A DNA stretch of 64,000 bases from Subtercola boreus (GTDB taxonomy: Bacteria; Actinomycetota; Actinomycetes; Actinomycetales; Microbacteriaceae). Positions 26,067 to 33,950 of the stretch are shown here, piece after piece. The first letter of the stretch is position 1, and each line of letters opens with the position of its first letter. Under the pieces are notes generated by a model. The model was not told the origin of the DNA, did not search any database, and saw nothing but the letters and a program-made list of their open reading frames with translations. Position numbers and translations under genes: made by a program. The stretch lies in assembly GCF_003399645.1 (NCBI RefSeq), contig NZ_NBXD01000002.1:310001-374000 (forward strand). The letters run 5' to 3'.

Positions 26067-26444
26067 ATGGATGACCGAGGGCAGCTCGACGCAGCCGCAG
26101 CGGTCGTAGCGGCAGAGCTCCGGCTGCTCGACCCCGAGGTGCGGCAGGATGCCGCCGCCGTCGACGGGTTGCTCGACCCGGCGTTCCGCGAGATCGGACA
26201 GTCGGGGCGGCTGTGGTCACGGCAGGACATGGTCGAGGCGCTCGCCGACGCAGCGATGTCGGACACCCTGGGGGCACCAGTCGTGTCGCAGGCGACCGTC
26301 GAGCAGCTGGCCCCGGGCACGTACCTGCTGACCTACCTGCTCGCCAGCGGATCGGGCCTCACCCGGCGTTCCTCGATCTGGCGCGCCACCGCCGGAGGGT
26401 GGCGCTGCGTCTTCCACCAGGGGACTCGCGCCGAGGACGGCTAG
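26067..26444 (+). CDS. DUF4440 / NTF2-like small protein
   Basis: A 125-aa protein of the NTF2-like (cone-shaped barrel) superfamily, DUF4440 group. The sequence LLDPAFREIGQSGRLWSRQDMVEAL followed by the strand pattern VEQLAPGTYLLTYLL and SSIWRATAGGWRCVFHQGT is typical. Members bind small ligands or act as ketosteroid-isomerase-like enzymes. The ATG at 26067 begins the homology. Its stop codon overlaps that of the convergent lipid kinase gene (CTAG). Confidence 0.8.
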   Translation: MDDRGQLDAAAAVVAAELRLLDPEVRQDAAAVDGLLDPAFREIGQSGRLWSRQDMVEALADAAMSDTLGAPVVSQATVEQLAPGTYLLTYLLASGSGLTRRSSIWRATAGGWRCVFHQGTRAEDG

Positions 26445-27508
26445 CCGCCGAGCGCCTGCGATGCCGGGGTCGCCGGCTCGGTAAGAGCCCTGCCGCCCAG
26501 GGAGCCGCGCACGCGCAGGGCGCCCGGCTCGATCCAGGCGCGGGCGCTCAACACCTTTCCGAGGTACTCGCCGTCGATCTCGAAGTCCTGCGCCGTGCCG
26601 ACCGACAGGGTCACCGCACGGGCGCGGGCGTGCTGCACGGCGGCCGAGTCCACCGGCACCGAGCCGTCTGCCGCCGCCCGTGCGGCGGGGCGCCTCGGCA
26701 GGTAGGTGGTGTTCGTTCGCCAGAACCACTGGATCGCGCGCGCCCACTCGCCGGCACCCAGCGGGCGAAGCAGCACCACGTCGAGCAGACCGTCGTCGAT
26801 GAGGGCGCCGGGAATCATCCGGATGCCTGCCGGCAGCACCCCGCCGTTGCCGAGCACGATCGTGTGGGCCGGTGTCTCGGGCTCTGCGGTGTCGTCGAGC
26901 GAGTACGTGAGGTCGAAGCGGCGGTTGCGCACGAAGGATTCCATGATGGCCGAGACGTAGCCCGTCCAGCCGAGCGTGTCCTTGCCCCTCGGCGACGTGT
27001 TGACGACCATCTGCGCATCGACACCCATGCCGGCCATCACCGTGAAGGCTCGTTCGATCGTCTCGCCGCTGTCGAGCACGGCCTCCACCCGGCCGACGTC
27101 GACGGTGCGGATCGTGTCGCTGAAGGCCGCCCGCAGGGCCTTCCGTTCGTTGACGTACGGCAGCCCGATCACGCCGAGCGGAAGCCCGAGGGCGCGGGCG
27201 AAGAGGTTGGTCGTGCCCGACGGCAGGATGCCCAGCGGCACGGCTTGGTGGCGAAGCGCCTGGGCGACAGAGCTCACTGTGCCGTCACCGCCGGCCGCGA
27301 TCACCACGTCGGGCGCTTCGTTTAGCAGCTGGAGCGTCACGCCCTCGCCGGAGTCATTGACCGTGGTCGCCGCCCAGAGGGATGGGCCCCACGACTTCTC
27401 GGCCTCCACTGCCCTGACCATCGAGCGCAGCCGCTTGACGTCGACCTTCGTCGGGTTGTAGACGATGGCAGCGCGTGGCTGCGGCGGCGTGACCCCCGGA
27501 GTCGGCAT
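26441..27508 (-). CDS. Diacylglycerol kinase family lipid kinase
   Basis: Phosphorylates a lipid alcohol such as diacylglycerol, or here possibly alkyl-acylglycerol, with ATP. The 355-aa protein has the nucleotide motif GGDGTV at residues 73-78, PLGILPSGTTNLFARAL, and the C-terminal EIDGEYLG strand of the DagK/YegS/LCB5 fold. It lies 8 bases after the ferritin-like gene, so they share a transcript within the ether-lipid cluster. A role in returning diradylglycerol to the phospholipid pool fits the context; the true substrate is untested. Confidence 0.9.
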   Translation of the reverse strand: MPTPGVTPPQPRAAIVYNPTKVDVKRLRSMVRAVEAEKSWGPSLWAATTVNDSGEGVTLQLLNEAPDVVIAAGGDGTVSSVAQALRHQAVPLGILPSGTTNLFARALGLPLGVIGLPYVNERKALRAAFSDTIRTVDVGRVEAVLDSGETIERAFTVMAGMGVDAQMVVNTSPRGKDTLGWTGYVSAIMESFVRNRRFDLTYSLDDTAEPETPAHTIVLGNGGVLPAGIRMIPGALIDDGLLDVVLLRPLGAGEWARAIQWFWRTNTTYLPRRPAARAAADGSVPVDSAAVQHARARAVTLSVGTAQDFEIDGEYLGKVLSARAWIEPGALRVRGSLGGRALTEPATPASQALGG

Positions 27509-27516
27509 CGTGAACG

Positions 27517-28329
27517 CTAGACCGCTGCGATGCCCTGGGCGTCGAACGCATCGGCGACCACGCTGAGACCGGAGAGCCCGGGCATCTTCGCGATGTGGGC
27601 ATCGATGGCGTTGATCGCCTTGCGGCCGTCGATACCGGCGAAGATGTGGTTCATGACGTATTTGACCTCGGTCTGGTCCATGATCGTCGAGCCAACGGGC
27701 CCCCAGAACTTCCCCAGCGCGAAACGGGCGAACTTCTGGGCGAGAACACTCTTGCCGAGGCGCTCACGGGCCTGGGTCGCGTAGAACGCCACGTGCCGGG
27801 CCTCCTGCATCGCGATGCGCTTCAGCAGCTCGGCGAGCACCGGGTGACCCTCGATCTCGGCGAGGCGCTTGTAGGCGGCGACGGCCGACCACTCATTGGC
27901 GGCTCCCCAGATCATGTGCACGGCGATGAAGTCCTTGCCCACGAGGTTCGAGAGCACCGACTGCTTCACCGGGTCGATGCGATCCTTCCAACCGAGCTTG
28001 AGGCGCTTCGACTTGAGTTCGTCGAATTCGAGCTCGATGTTGTGCATGCGCAGAACGTCGGCGAGCGCCTCGCCGTGCCAGAACTCCTCGCGGTTCCACA
28101 TGGTCATGAAGCCGGTGACGTCGCGATCGCGGTGCGAGGGGGTGACGAGCATGTCGCGCATGTAGCAGACGGTGTGGTACTCCACGTCGGCCATGTAGCG
28201 GATGACCCGCAGCGTGTCGTCGGGGAGGGGATTCGTCTTGAAGTCTTCGAAGTCGAGGTCTTCCCAGGCGACGTTCTTCGACGTCTTCGTGTAGTTGTCG
28301 ATATCGAAGGCCATGGGCGCTTGAGACAC
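27517..28329 (-). CDS. Ferritin-like di-iron protein (acyl-ACP-desaturase-like), complete ligand set
   Basis: A 270-aa soluble helical-bundle protein. Its ligand pattern is that of O2-activating di-iron enzymes: Glu50, Glu82-x-x-His85 (EFWHGE), Glu146, Glu176-x-x-His179 (QEARH). Acyl-ACP desaturases, AurF-type oxygenases and ribonucleotide reductase R2 use this arrangement. The gene sits between a PlsC-like acyltransferase and a lipid kinase, in a cluster with alkyl-DHAP synthase, so an oxidase or desaturase acting on fatty acyl or alkyl-ether lipid is likely; making the plasmalogen vinyl ether is one option. The start may be GTG 28329 or ATG 28314. A paralogue lies at 33048-33923. Confidence 0.8.
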   Translation of the reverse strand: MSQAPMAFDIDNYTKTSKNVAWEDLDFEDFKTNPLPDDTLRVIRYMADVEYHTVCYMRDMLVTPSHRDRDVTGFMTMWNREEFWHGEALADVLRMHNIELEFDELKSKRLKLGWKDRIDPVKQSVLSNLVGKDFIAVHMIWGAANEWSAVAAYKRLAEIEGHPVLAELLKRIAMQEARHVAFYATQARERLGKSVLAQKFARFALGKFWGPVGSTIMDQTEVKYVMNHIFAGIDGRKAINAIDAHIAKMPGLSGLSVVADAFDAQGIAAV

Positions 28330-28347
28330 ACACGGGGGTGTGTCTCA
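28322..28347. promoter_or_regulatory. Perfect 10-bp inverted repeat over the start of the di-iron gene
   Basis: TGAGACACAC (28322-28331) and GTGTGTCTCA (28338-28347) flank six bases. In mRNA this would be a stem-loop whose 3' arm contains the GTG start; an AGGAGG lies just upstream of it. As DNA it also has the look of a TetR-type operator. Which level it acts on cannot be told. Confidence 0.55.
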
Positions 28348-28449
28348 TCCTCCTGTTTCTGAAATGCCGGATGCTGATGGTGGGCTGTACTGACTATTCT
28401 GCTGTGTCTGGCTGAAAAATTCTGCCGCGCCGGTCGAACATCAGGGCTC

Positions 28450-29139
28450 TCACCGCCACACCCGCCGCCTGGCGTGGCCGGCAGGTGTTGCTGTGGCCTG
28501 CCAGACGCGGCGCCAGTCGGCCGCCGCGCCGTCCTCCCGGGGGAGTTCGGTCTGGTCTGCCTGCGACCGCAGGGCTCCGTACCAGCCGAGTGTCTCCTCG
28601 GCCAGCCCGGCGGTGATCGCTTTCACGATGCTCCCGGTCACTGCAGAGAGTTCGGCGCCCCGCCCCGCGTGGATTGGTCGCGCGAACACGACGGCGACCC
28701 GTGGGCGGCCGGGCAGGGCCGACGTGCGCCACGGCGGCAGCGCTCGGAACGTGCCCTGCAGCGTCACCGGCACGATTGGCACGCCGGTGCGGATACCCAG
28801 CGCCGCTGCCCCGAGATCGAACTCTCCGAGCGTTCCGTCGTCGGGGTGCGTGCGCTCGGCGAAGAGCAGAACGCTTGTCCCGCTGGCGAGCAGAGCCGCC
28901 AGGCGGGTCGCCGAACGAAGGCTCAGGGCCCGGTCGAGAAGGCCCCGGATGCCTCGCCGGGGGTCGACCGCCACAGACACCAGCCGCGGAGCGACGTCGG
29001 CCAGAGCATCCCTCACCAGCGCCTCGTCGAGGGCGCTCGGGTGGTTCGCCACGAAGATGAACGGACCCTTCGCCTCCGTGACGTACTCGAGCCCGTGCAC
29101 CGAGGGGGTGACCGCGAGCCGCATGGCGAGACGGGGCAT
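28450..29139 (-). CDS. Divergent PlsC-type acyltransferase
   Basis: Acyl transfer to a glycerol-phosphate-type lipid, 229 aa. The HX4D catalytic motif is intact (NHPSALD, His33, Asp38), but the phosphate-binding FPEGTR motif is changed to FAERTH, losing the Gly and Arg. The protein may thus use an unphosphorylated or unusual acceptor. It overlaps the LarA-like gene stop by 4 bases (ATGA). The C-terminal 40 residues are Arg/Ala-rich. It is one of two acyltransferases in the ether-lipid region. Confidence 0.78.
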   Translation of the reverse strand: MPRLAMRLAVTPSVHGLEYVTEAKGPFIFVANHPSALDEALVRDALADVAPRLVSVAVDPRRGIRGLLDRALSLRSATRLAALLASGTSVLLFAERTHPDDGTLGEFDLGAAALGIRTGVPIVPVTLQGTFRALPPWRTSALPGRPRVAVVFARPIHAGRGAELSAVTGSIVKAITAGLAEETLGWYGALRSQADQTELPREDGAAADWRRVWQATATPAGHARRRVWR

Positions 29140-30701
29140 CAGCTCACCTCGGAGATGCTCACCGGTGCTCCGTGAACATAGGTGATCGACGGATGAAGGC
29201 CCACCGAGTCCGAGGCCATCTCGAGGGCGTCGGTCAGCGTCGTCGCCGACTTGAAGCCCAGCCGACGGGTCGATTCATGGTCGCCGCCGACGAAGATGAC
29301 CTCGCCGAGGTGCTCGATCGCGGGCGCCGCCGAGTACCAGGCGTGGAACGGGTGCAGCGCGTGGTTCGCGTAACTGGTCTGGTAGACGTGCCGGTACCAC
29401 GGGTCGGCGGCGAACTTCTCCTCGAAGTCGGTCGAGATGGCCGCCGGATCGGTGCCCCGGCTCAGCACCTCTGCGAAGAAGTCGATGTAGGCGGGGTCGT
29501 ACAGCGGGTGGAACCACGGGGTCAGCGGGTGGTAGAAGATCGCGGTGCCGCCGGCGCGAACGACGGGTTCGGCGGCCTGGCCGTTGAAGATCTGGCCGAG
29601 ACCGAGGGCGGCTGCTGTCACCGGGTTGAGGCTCGACCCGATCGAGCCGGGGTTCGGAATACCGAACAGCGCGACATCGGCGGGGTTGTCGAACTGGCCG
29701 ACCTGCTGCTGGGCCAGAAAGGCCTCGGTGAGCGGATGCACGGAGCTTGGTCGCCCCGCAACCACCGACGTGACCCCGTAGCCGACCCCGGAGACCTGTG
29801 CCAGACCGACACGGGCTCGCTTGGGCAGGATGCGCGTGGCGGCCTGCAGCCCGGCGGAGAGGGCGCGGTCGGTGATGCTCCACTCCCGCTCGCGTTTGCT
29901 GAGGAACGCGGAGGCCGGGCCGGTGGGCTCGGGCGTGAGGGTGACGTCGACCGTGAACACGCGGGCACGCTCGCCGATGGAGTCGACGAGGTCGTCGAAC
30001 GGGTCTCGGGCCGTCGAACCGGCCCGGTCGGTGCCGGCCCCGCCGCGTGCGGCGAAGGCACCACGGGCCCTGGCCGTCCGAGCACCGATCAGCTTGGTCG
30101 CGACCGCTGCCGCCCCTTCGTTGCCGACCGCTGTGGCCAGCCGCACCGAGATCACGAGGTCGCTCGACGCGACCCGCCCGTTGACCTCGATCGGGGTTCC
30201 GTCGGCGAGTTCACCGACGCTCACGAGGGCTTCGTCTTCTGCGTCGTGGCTGCGCACATGATCCGGAGCGAACGACGCGTAGACCCGCTCGCCGAGCACC
30301 CGCTGCAGGTCGTGCGCGGTGAGCCGGCGCCGGAGGCCGGTGGCCGCGATCAGCTCGACATCGTCGACACCGGCGGCGGCCGCACGCTCGAGCACATGTT
30401 CGATGACGCGCTGCCGAACATCCGGAGCCGTACGGCTCGTGATCGGCTGCGAGAGGTCTTCGAACACGATCGTCACGCGGGAACCGCGCGCCAACAGCAC
30501 ACCGAGCGGCTCGGAATCGACGGGCGCATCGAGGGCGTGCTCGATGGCCGCATCCAGCGACGGGATGCCCGGCAGCGCGTCGGGCGGGTAGAGCACGCTC
30601 GTCTCGAAGGGAAGCCGCTCGAGCAGCACCTTCTCGCCCTGGAAGACGACGAGGGGCGGGGTCTGGGCATCGACGCTCAGAACGAAGCCTGGTCTACTCA
30701 T
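29139..30701 (-). CDS. LarA-like (DUF2088) protein with altered active site
   Basis: A 520-aa protein of the lactate-racemase LarA superfamily, longer than LarA itself (about 425 aa). N-terminal DUF2088 features are VTIVFEDLSQPITSRTAPDVRQ and ELIAATGLRRRLTAHDL. In LarA the motif is ATGxHR; here the His is Arg124. The segment around the Lys that binds the nickel-pincer cofactor reads AVATKLIG, so Lys203 may correspond, but the usual nearby His is absent. It overlaps the fatty acyl reductase gene by 8 bases. Lactate racemase activity is unlikely; its role in the lipid cluster is unknown. No lar cofactor genes are in the window. Confidence 0.75.
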   Translation of the reverse strand: MSRPGFVLSVDAQTPPLVVFQGEKVLLERLPFETSVLYPPDALPGIPSLDAAIEHALDAPVDSEPLGVLLARGSRVTIVFEDLSQPITSRTAPDVRQRVIEHVLERAAAAGVDDVELIAATGLRRRLTAHDLQRVLGERVYASFAPDHVRSHDAEDEALVSVGELADGTPIEVNGRVASSDLVISVRLATAVGNEGAAAVATKLIGARTARARGAFAARGGAGTDRAGSTARDPFDDLVDSIGERARVFTVDVTLTPEPTGPASAFLSKREREWSITDRALSAGLQAATRILPKRARVGLAQVSGVGYGVTSVVAGRPSSVHPLTEAFLAQQQVGQFDNPADVALFGIPNPGSIGSSLNPVTAAALGLGQIFNGQAAEPVVRAGGTAIFYHPLTPWFHPLYDPAYIDFFAEVLSRGTDPAAISTDFEEKFAADPWYRHVYQTSYANHALHPFHAWYSAAPAIEHLGEVIFVGGDHESTRRLGFKSATTLTDALEMASDSVGLHPSITYVHGAPVSISEVS

Positions 30702-33051
30702 GAGTGCTGCTTTCCGTGGGTCGTGAGGTGGTCGTGTCGCCGCGCAGCAGCTCGCTGATGGTCTCGATGCGGCTGTGGTTGTGGTCGCTCCACTGGTGGA
30801 TGCGCCAGTGCTTCGTCGTGGCGTGCTGAAAGAGAGCGGCGTCGGGGTTGACCGCCTGCGGATTGCCCGCGAGCTCGAGCCAGGCGCGGTCGGCGATGCT
30901 GTCACCGTAGGCGTACGACTTCGCCAGGTCGATGCCCTCCCGCACGGCATAGAGCCGCAACCAGGCGGCGCGCGCTTCGTCGACGAGCGGCGGCTTGGAG
31001 AGGTGGCCCGTCCAGATGCCGTTGTCGGCGTGCATGTGGCTCGAGACGACGTCGTCGAAAAGCGTGACGAAGGGCTCGACGAGCACGTCGATCGCTCCGG
31101 TGACGAGCACGGTCCTGTGGCCCGCCTCGCGGTGCTTGCGAATCTGGCGCACGGCCTCGGGACGGATGCGCTGCAGCAGCACGTCACCGACTGTGTCGTG
31201 GATCAGCTCGCGGAGCGCCTGCTCATCGACGCCCTCATAGCGCCGGTAGAACGTGCGGATGAACTCGCCGCGGTCGCGCCGGTCGGCCGCGATGTAGCGG
31301 GGCAGCGAGCTGAACAGGTTCGCCAGCTCCTTCGGCCACTTCGACCTGTCGAGGCTGGCGAGGCGCACCCAGAGGTACTGCTCGATGATGTTCGACGCGA
31401 GAACGGTGCCCTCGAGGTCGAAGATCGCGGCAGCATCCGGGTTGACGGGAAGCGGCTTCTCCTTCTGCACCTTCGCCCGGGGGCGCGAACTGAACGTGCG
31501 CATCAGCGTCGTGACGGCCGGGAAGTGCACCTCCTGCAGGTAGTCGTCCCAGTCGATCTCGGTGGCATCGAATCCGTACGTCTGGCGGGCAGAAGGCGGC
31601 AGCTGGTCGTTCAGAGCCGCCGTGCGGGAGTCGTCGTAGATGATCTCGGCCTGCGTGTAGTTCTGGTACAGATCGCTGTACGCGCGCAGCAGTTCGAGGT
31701 CGGTCTGGCGGGCCGAGGCCTGCCGCATGAACGTGCGGGTGGTCTTCGTGGAGGGCAGGCGAAGCAGGGTGCGCTGCAGCAGCTGGTTCGTGCGCTCGCC
31801 GGTGCGGAGGCTCCGGGCGATCGCCCGGGCGCCCGGAAAGTCCCAGTAGGGCGTGCGGATGTGGCCCCGCTGGTCATCCGGGATCGGATTCGCCCGAAAG
31901 TACTTCAGCACGTTCTCGTAGATCTCGCGGAAGGTCAGCGGGTTACGGCCGCCGGAGGAGAGGTGGTAGTACTTCGGGTCGGAGGCGGCCGGTGGGTTCG
32001 CGGCCACCGCGAGCGTCGCGTTCACCACGATGTCGACGGGGATGATGTCGAGGATGCTGTCGGGCAGCCCGGGAAACTCGGGAACGAGGCCCCGGCCGTA
32101 GGCGATGATGAGCGGATCGGCCACCTTGAAGCCGTCGATCCAGCCCGGGAACGGGTGCTTCAGCGCACTCTCGATGATGGCGGGTCGCACCACAGACAGG
32201 CGGTGGCCGTTGCCGGCCCACAGCTCTTCGGCGACGCGCTCGCTCATCGACTTGGTGAACGAGTACACGTCGGCCCAGCCGACGCTCTGCGCGCGCGTGC
32301 GGCCGTAGTCGACGAGCCGCTTCGTGACCCACTCGGTGCGGCCGACCTCTGCGGCGATGGCGACGGCGTGCGGGCCGACCTTGCCGTTGTCGAGCTTCGC
32401 GTCGGCGATCAGCTTGCGCAGAACCTCGGGGCGCCGGGAGGAGGCCTCGACCGTCGCCCGGGCGGAGAGGGCCGCAGCCATCTCGTCGCGCCACTGGATG
32501 GAGTGCTTCAGGCTCTCCTCAACGACCGTGCCTTTGTTGACGCCGCCGACGTAGGCCGTCGAGACGTGCACGACGTGCGGATCGCTGCCGGTGGCGAGCA
32601 GGGCCTCATAGAGGCCGACCGCACCACCGACGTTCGTCTTGAACGCATCGTCGATCGGCGGGTCGAACGAGACGGTCGACGCGCTGTGGATCAGCACATC
32701 GAGGTCGGCAGGGAGGCCGGCGACCGACCCCATGCTCGACTCGATGACACTGATGCGCTCCGTCATCGCGCGGTCGACCTCCTCTTGCCCCACGCGCTCG
32801 CGCCACTTCGAGAACACCGGCTTGCGCAGCAGGCTCTTCAGGCGGGCCTGGCCGGTGAGCGAACCCTTCGGCCTGATCAGCAGCGTCATGCGGGTCGTCG
32901 GGTAGTCGGCGAGGAGCTTCTCGAGGATGGCCTGTCCCACGAAGCCTGTCGCGCCGGTCAGCATGATGTGCTGGCTCTCGAGGGGAGAGAAGGCCGACAG
33001 GGCGCCTGGCTCTGCGGCCCCGGTGTCGGGCGCGGTGTCGGGCGCGGTCAC
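30694..33051 (-). CDS. Fatty acyl reductase fused to a HAD-superfamily hydrolase
   Basis: A 785-aa fusion. Residues 25-515 are a NAD(P)H-dependent fatty acyl reductase of the extended SDR type: nucleotide motif LTGATGFVGQ (31-40), catalytic YSFTK (Tyr263, Lys267), then a C-terminal FAR domain. It would reduce acyl-CoA or acyl-ACP to fatty alcohol. Residues 540-770 are a HAD-IB hydrolase: motif I IFDLEGT, motif II VTGAIDV, motif III GDSIADRAW. Motif I has Glu where most phosphatases have Asp at the +2 position. Fatty alcohol is the second substrate of the alkyl-DHAP synthase encoded nearby. It overlaps its neighbours by 4 and 8 bases. Confidence 0.88.
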   Translation of the reverse strand: MTAPDTAPDTGAAEPGALSAFSPLESQHIMLTGATGFVGQAILEKLLADYPTTRMTLLIRPKGSLTGQARLKSLLRKPVFSKWRERVGQEEVDRAMTERISVIESSMGSVAGLPADLDVLIHSASTVSFDPPIDDAFKTNVGGAVGLYEALLATGSDPHVVHVSTAYVGGVNKGTVVEESLKHSIQWRDEMAAALSARATVEASSRRPEVLRKLIADAKLDNGKVGPHAVAIAAEVGRTEWVTKRLVDYGRTRAQSVGWADVYSFTKSMSERVAEELWAGNGHRLSVVRPAIIESALKHPFPGWIDGFKVADPLIIAYGRGLVPEFPGLPDSILDIIPVDIVVNATLAVAANPPAASDPKYYHLSSGGRNPLTFREIYENVLKYFRANPIPDDQRGHIRTPYWDFPGARAIARSLRTGERTNQLLQRTLLRLPSTKTTRTFMRQASARQTDLELLRAYSDLYQNYTQAEIIYDDSRTAALNDQLPPSARQTYGFDATEIDWDDYLQEVHFPAVTTLMRTFSSRPRAKVQKEKPLPVNPDAAAIFDLEGTVLASNIIEQYLWVRLASLDRSKWPKELANLFSSLPRYIAADRRDRGEFIRTFYRRYEGVDEQALRELIHDTVGDVLLQRIRPEAVRQIRKHREAGHRTVLVTGAIDVLVEPFVTLFDDVVSSHMHADNGIWTGHLSKPPLVDEARAAWLRLYAVREGIDLAKSYAYGDSIADRAWLELAGNPQAVNPDAALFQHATTKHWRIHQWSDHNHSRIETISELLRGDTTTSRPTESSTHE

Positions 33052-33923
33052 GCGGTGGCCTTCACGCCGTAGCGCCGGGCGGCCCGCGACATCACGGCGA
33101 GGCCCCGGAGGCCCGGCAGCGAATCGACGACGCTGTCGATCCGAGCGATGCCGGCGTGCCCTTCGGCATCACTGAACAGGTTCGTCATCATCAATCGGGT
33201 CTCCTGGATCGGTTGCTCGTGCGTGCCCGTCGGCGCCCACGACCGCTTGAGCGACGACCGGGTGAGCGTGCGAGCCGACACCGATTCTTCCAGTCTCCTC
33301 AGGCTTTCGCCCGCAAAAAAGTGCAAGTGGCGATCCCGAAGCAGCTGGAAGCCGTTCAGAACCTCCTCGAGCGCCGGGTTCGGGTCGTGCAGGGCGAGCT
33401 GGGAGTACGTCACCCGGCTCACCAATTCGTCGATGTAGCCCCGCGTCACGTGGATGGAGATGAAGTCCTCGCCGATCAGGTTCGACCGCAGGGCCGTGAC
33501 GATCGGCGAGACGCGGTCGATCGCTTCGCGTGCGAAACGGATGACCCGTGGCCGGCTGCGAATGGCCGCGGGCGTGAAGTCCGGGTGGGCGTTCAGGATG
33601 CGATCGAAGGCATCCGCGATCCAGAACTTCTCGTACGCCCAGGTGGCGAGAAAGGCCGTGAGCCGGGCGTCCTTGTGGCTCGGGGTCACCAGAACGTCGC
33701 GCATGTGATGCATGGTGAAGTCTTCGAGGTCACGCAGATAGTCCAGTGCCATGAGCGTCCGGTTGCTGAGCGGATGCTCGGCGAACGCCTCCAGCGGCAG
33801 GGTCTTCTCATGGCTGCCCGCCGCCGTGCGCGTGTACTCGCGAATGTCGAAGTCGTCGGTCACGGGGGGCCTTCCATCGGGTGCGGGCAAAGGTGAGAAT
33901 TCATAGAACGGTGCGTCTGTCAT
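33048..33923 (-). CDS. Ferritin-like paralogue lacking most iron ligands
   Basis: A 291-aa homologue of the di-iron protein at 27517-28329; both share MRDxLVTPSHxD and the same helix pattern. Here the ligand positions have changed: EFWH has become KFWI (Lys99, Ile102) and QEARH has become LRDRH (Arg196), while Glu166 and His199 remain. It is therefore unlikely to hold a di-iron centre and may be a non-catalytic partner or scaffold. It is the first gene of the minus-strand unit, and its ATG is only 27 bases from the divergent SDR start. The paired arrangement suggests a hetero-oligomer with the active paralogue. Confidence 0.78.
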   Translation of the reverse strand: MTDAPFYEFSPLPAPDGRPPVTDDFDIREYTRTAAGSHEKTLPLEAFAEHPLSNRTLMALDYLRDLEDFTMHHMRDVLVTPSHKDARLTAFLATWAYEKFWIADAFDRILNAHPDFTPAAIRSRPRVIRFAREAIDRVSPIVTALRSNLIGEDFISIHVTRGYIDELVSRVTYSQLALHDPNPALEEVLNGFQLLRDRHLHFFAGESLRRLEESVSARTLTRSSLKRSWAPTGTHEQPIQETRLMMTNLFSDAEGHAGIARIDSVVDSLPGLRGLAVMSRAARRYGVKATA

Positions 33924-33937
33924 TCGTCAGGGTCCCG

Positions 33938-33943
33938 TATCGT
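33938..33943 (+). promoter_or_regulatory. -10 hexamer of a probable leaderless promoter (SDR operon)
   Basis: TATCGT fits TANNNT and ends 7 bases before the ATG at 33951. Because the divergent gene starts at 33923, promoters in the two directions must overlap or lie in each other's coding regions. Confidence 0.5.
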
Positions 33944-33950
33944 GATTGCC

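Noticed and set aside
27893-28348. 151-codon frame with a good AGGAGG before its ATG
   Set aside because: It overlaps the di-iron gene on the same strand in another frame and its arginine-rich product is typical of a shifted GC-rich frame. The AGGAGG may instead serve the hairpin-covered start.
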